Source of the DNA: Sheuella sp.
GTDB lineage: Bacteria > Pseudomonadota > Gammaproteobacteria > Burkholderiales > Burkholderiaceae_B
Reading direction: 5' to 3'
Assembly: GCA_030650995.1 (NCBI GenBank)
Contig: JAUSCY010000142.1
Span: forward strand, 52,390 to 116,389
Length of the DNA stretch: 64,000 nucleotides
Part shown: piece after piece, positions 62,386 through 64,000 of the stretch
Numbering within the stretch: the first letter of the stretch is position 1
Layout: each line of letters begins with the position of its first letter
Program-made: the position numbers and the translations under genes
The notes under the pieces: generated by a model
What the model saw: only the letters and a program-made list of their open reading frames with translations
Database searches by the model: none
Told to the model about the DNA's origin: nothing

Positions 62386-63162
62386 TTAGCGATGTTTAAA
62401 AACAGGTTTACGTTTTTCTACGAAAGCAGCCATACCTTCTTTTTGATCCTCTGTTGCAAAACAAGAATGGAACAGACGACGCTCAAACAGAATGCCTTCA
62501 TATAAAGAAGACTCAAACGCCCTGTTAACTGACTCTTTAGCCATCATTGCAACAGGTAATGACATCGCCGAAATGACCGTTGCTGCCTCAATCGCTTCAT
62601 CGAGGAGCCTGTCAGCACTGACAACGCGCGAAACCAGACTGGCCCGCTCCGCCTCGGCCGCATCCATCATTCTTGCGGTCAAAGCCATGTCCATCGCCTT
62701 AGATTTACCCACCGCACGAGGTAAACGCTGCGTGCCGCCCGAGCCGGGAATAGCGCCCAGCTTGATTTCAGGCTGACCGAATTTGGCAGTATCAGCCGCA
62801 ATAATAAAGTCACACATCATGGCAAGCTCGCATCCGCCACCTAGCGCATACCCTGCAACTGCAGCGATCACGGGCTTTCTGATCTTACGAATGGTTTCCC
62901 AGTTTCGCGTGATGTATTCAGTTTTGTAGACATCCATATACGACCAGTCTTTCATCGCGCCGATGTCAGCGCCTGCAGCAAAAGCTTTTTCGCTGCCTGT
63001 AATGACGATGCAGCCGATGCCCTCATCGGCATCAAATGCGACCAGAGCTGCGCCGAGTTCGTCCATTAAGGCATCATTCAGTGCATTGAGTGCTTTGGGG
63101 CGATTGAGTGTTAACAGGCCAACACGGCCACGGGTCTCAACTAGTACGAGGGGGTCGCTCAC
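62386..63162 (-). CDS. Enoyl-CoA hydratase
   Basis: A 258-residue crotonase-family hydratase of fatty-acid or aromatic breakdown. The oxyanion-hole segments are [12 protein letters not shown] and [11 protein letters not shown]; catalytic Glu112 and Glu132 ([19 protein letters not shown]) are both present, as in true enoyl-CoA hydratases. The GTG start at 63162 has AAGGAG six bases upstream and matches family length. It is upstream of atpI on the same strand but separated by 165 bases, and divergent from the M61 peptidase gene. Confidence 0.92.
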   Translation of the reverse strand: MSDPLVLVETRGRVGLLTLNRPKALNALNDALMDELGAALVAFDADEGIGCIVITGSEKAFAAGADIGAMKDWSYMDVYKTEYITRNWETIRKIRKPVIAAVAGYALGGGCELAMMCDFIIAADTAKFGQPEIKLGAIPGSGGTQRLPRAVGKSKAMDMALTARMMDAAEAERASLVSRVVSADRLLDEAIEAATVISAMSLPVAMMAKESVNRAFESSLYEGILFERRLFHSCFATEDQKEGMAAFVEKRKPVFKHR

Positions 63163-63198
63163 GGATGTCTCCTTGAAATTGTGAAATAAGATAGCGTC

Positions 63199-64000
63199 AT
63201 GAATACCAAACCCATACTTTACAGCGTTGAGCCATTTGATTTGGCCGGACACCGGTTTTTAGTGACCGTCACCATCAGAGAACCTGCCAGATCAGGTCAA
63301 ATTGTTTCGCTGCCTGCCTGGATACCCGGCAGCTACCTGATACGAGATTTCTCACGCCAGATAGAAAGTATTTCTGCGCACTGCGGATCCCGTGCAGTGG
63401 CTATCGAAAAAATAAGCAATCACAGTTGGCGCGCAGCGCCTTGCGACGGGCCACTAAAAATCACCACGATTGTCTATGCCTGGGATTTGTCAGTTCGGGG
63501 TGCACATCTTGACGAATCGCATGGGTTTTTCAACGGCACAAGTGTTTATTTGCGTGTGCATGATCAAGAACAACTTCCCTGCGAAGTCATACTGAAAGCA
63601 CCTCCCAGGCCTGCGCGCTGGAGTGTTCATACCAGCCTGCCTGAATCACAGAAATCCCGACAAGCCGCATTACGTCACGGCTTTGGAAAATATTGCGCAG
63701 AAAATTATGACGCGCTCATCGATCATCCCGTTGAGATGGGTACACCCCAATGCATCAAATTCACGGCCTGTGACGCTCAACACGAACTCGTCTTTAGCGG
63801 ACTGATTCCCAACCTAGATCTCAAACGTATCCGGGACGATGTCAAACGCATCTGTGAATCACAAATCCGTTTTTTTGAGCCAGACACTGCGCGCGCACCA
63901 TTTCTCGACACCTCCTCGCGCTACGTGTTTATGACGATCGTCACTGGAAATGATTATGGTGGGCTGGAACACCGGGCCTCCACCGCGCTGGTAGCATCTA
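63199..64000 (+). CDS. M61-family peptidase, N-terminal part (3' end outside window)
   Basis: The frame is open from the ATG at 63199 to the window end, 267 residues. It has the M61 N-terminal domain with [19 protein letters not shown] and [11 protein letters not shown], and ends inside the catalytic domain at [17 protein letters not shown], the segment just before the family's zinc motif HExxH, which lies beyond the window. M61 enzymes are glycyl-aminopeptidase-like. No signal peptide is visible, so a cytoplasmic location is likely. Confidence 0.9.
   Translation, partial: MNTKPILYSVEPFDLAGHRFLVTVTIREPARSGQIVSLPAWIPGSYLIRDFSRQIESISAHCGSRAVAIEKISNHSWRAAPCDGPLKITTIVYAWDLSVRGAHLDESHGFFNGTSVYLRVHDQEQLPCEVILKAPPRPARWSVHTSLPESQKSRQAALRHGFGKYCAENYDALIDHPVEMGTPQCIKFTACDAQHELVFSGLIPNLDLKRIRDDVKRICESQIRFFEPDTARAPFLDTSSRYVFMTIVTGNDYGGLEHRASTALVAS

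Overview
The window looks like chromosomal housekeeping DNA from a betaproteobacterium of the order Burkholderiales, most likely an Alcaligenaceae relative (Bordetella, Achromobacter, Advenella group). The evidence is the kind and order of the genes: argJ, a DUF815 ATPase and a Nudix-ThiE fusion; pilD-coaE-zapD; a DUF3460 gene next to scpA-panC; gatCAB divergent from mreBCD-mrdA-rodA; metX-metW-ampG; a Bug (TctC-type) binding protein; and hemE-priA close to the atp operon. GC content looks moderate by eye. I assign no genus. No insertion sequence, prophage, CRISPR array or toxin-antitoxin pair was seen.

Layout. 1-2964 (+): end of argJ, an AAA ATPase and a Nudix-ThiE fusion. 2917-13989 (-): pilD-coaE-zapD followed in the same direction by an MdtABC/MuxABC-type RND efflux operon with its outer-membrane channel; the four efflux genes are joined by 4-base ATGA overlaps. 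14105-17326: an NlpE-like lipoprotein, an orphan LuxR-type DNA-binding protein, panC, scpA and DUF3460. 17391-24076: an MFS exporter, a Bug protein and an AapJQMP amino-acid ABC transporter. 24268-32598: ftsEX-mutY facing the cell-shape operon mreBCD-mrdA-rodA. 32757-38862: gatCAB, pyrE, xthA, ampG. 38859-41801: metW, metX, a second orphan LuxR-type protein and a lipoprotein. 41939-48108: gshA, tRNA-Arg(CCG), a cytochrome c5-like protein, a 3-hydroxyacyl-CoA dehydrogenase, nnrD and an M20 peptidase. 48118-53686 (-): rep, priA, an AT-rich gap with a DnaA box, and hemE. 53767-62220 (-): a Fis-type regulator and the full atpIBEFHAGDC operon. 62386-64000: an enoyl-CoA hydratase and the start of an M61 peptidase.

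No obviously new multi-gene system is present. The most unusual points are: a regulator beside the atp operon whose receiver domain has lost its phospho-acceptor Asp and conserved Lys and is joined directly to a Fis-type DNA-binding domain; an orphan LuxR-type gene whose ribosome-binding site is folded into a hairpin, with a perfect 16-base palindrome upstream; a PilD without its cysteine/methylase part and without pilB or pilC beside it; an efflux operon where yacG is expected; a 12-base tandem repeat coding for the N-terminus of MetX; and an AT-rich, DnaA-box-bearing gap between priA and hemE. Nearly all convergent gene pairs overlap or abut with no room for an intrinsic terminator.
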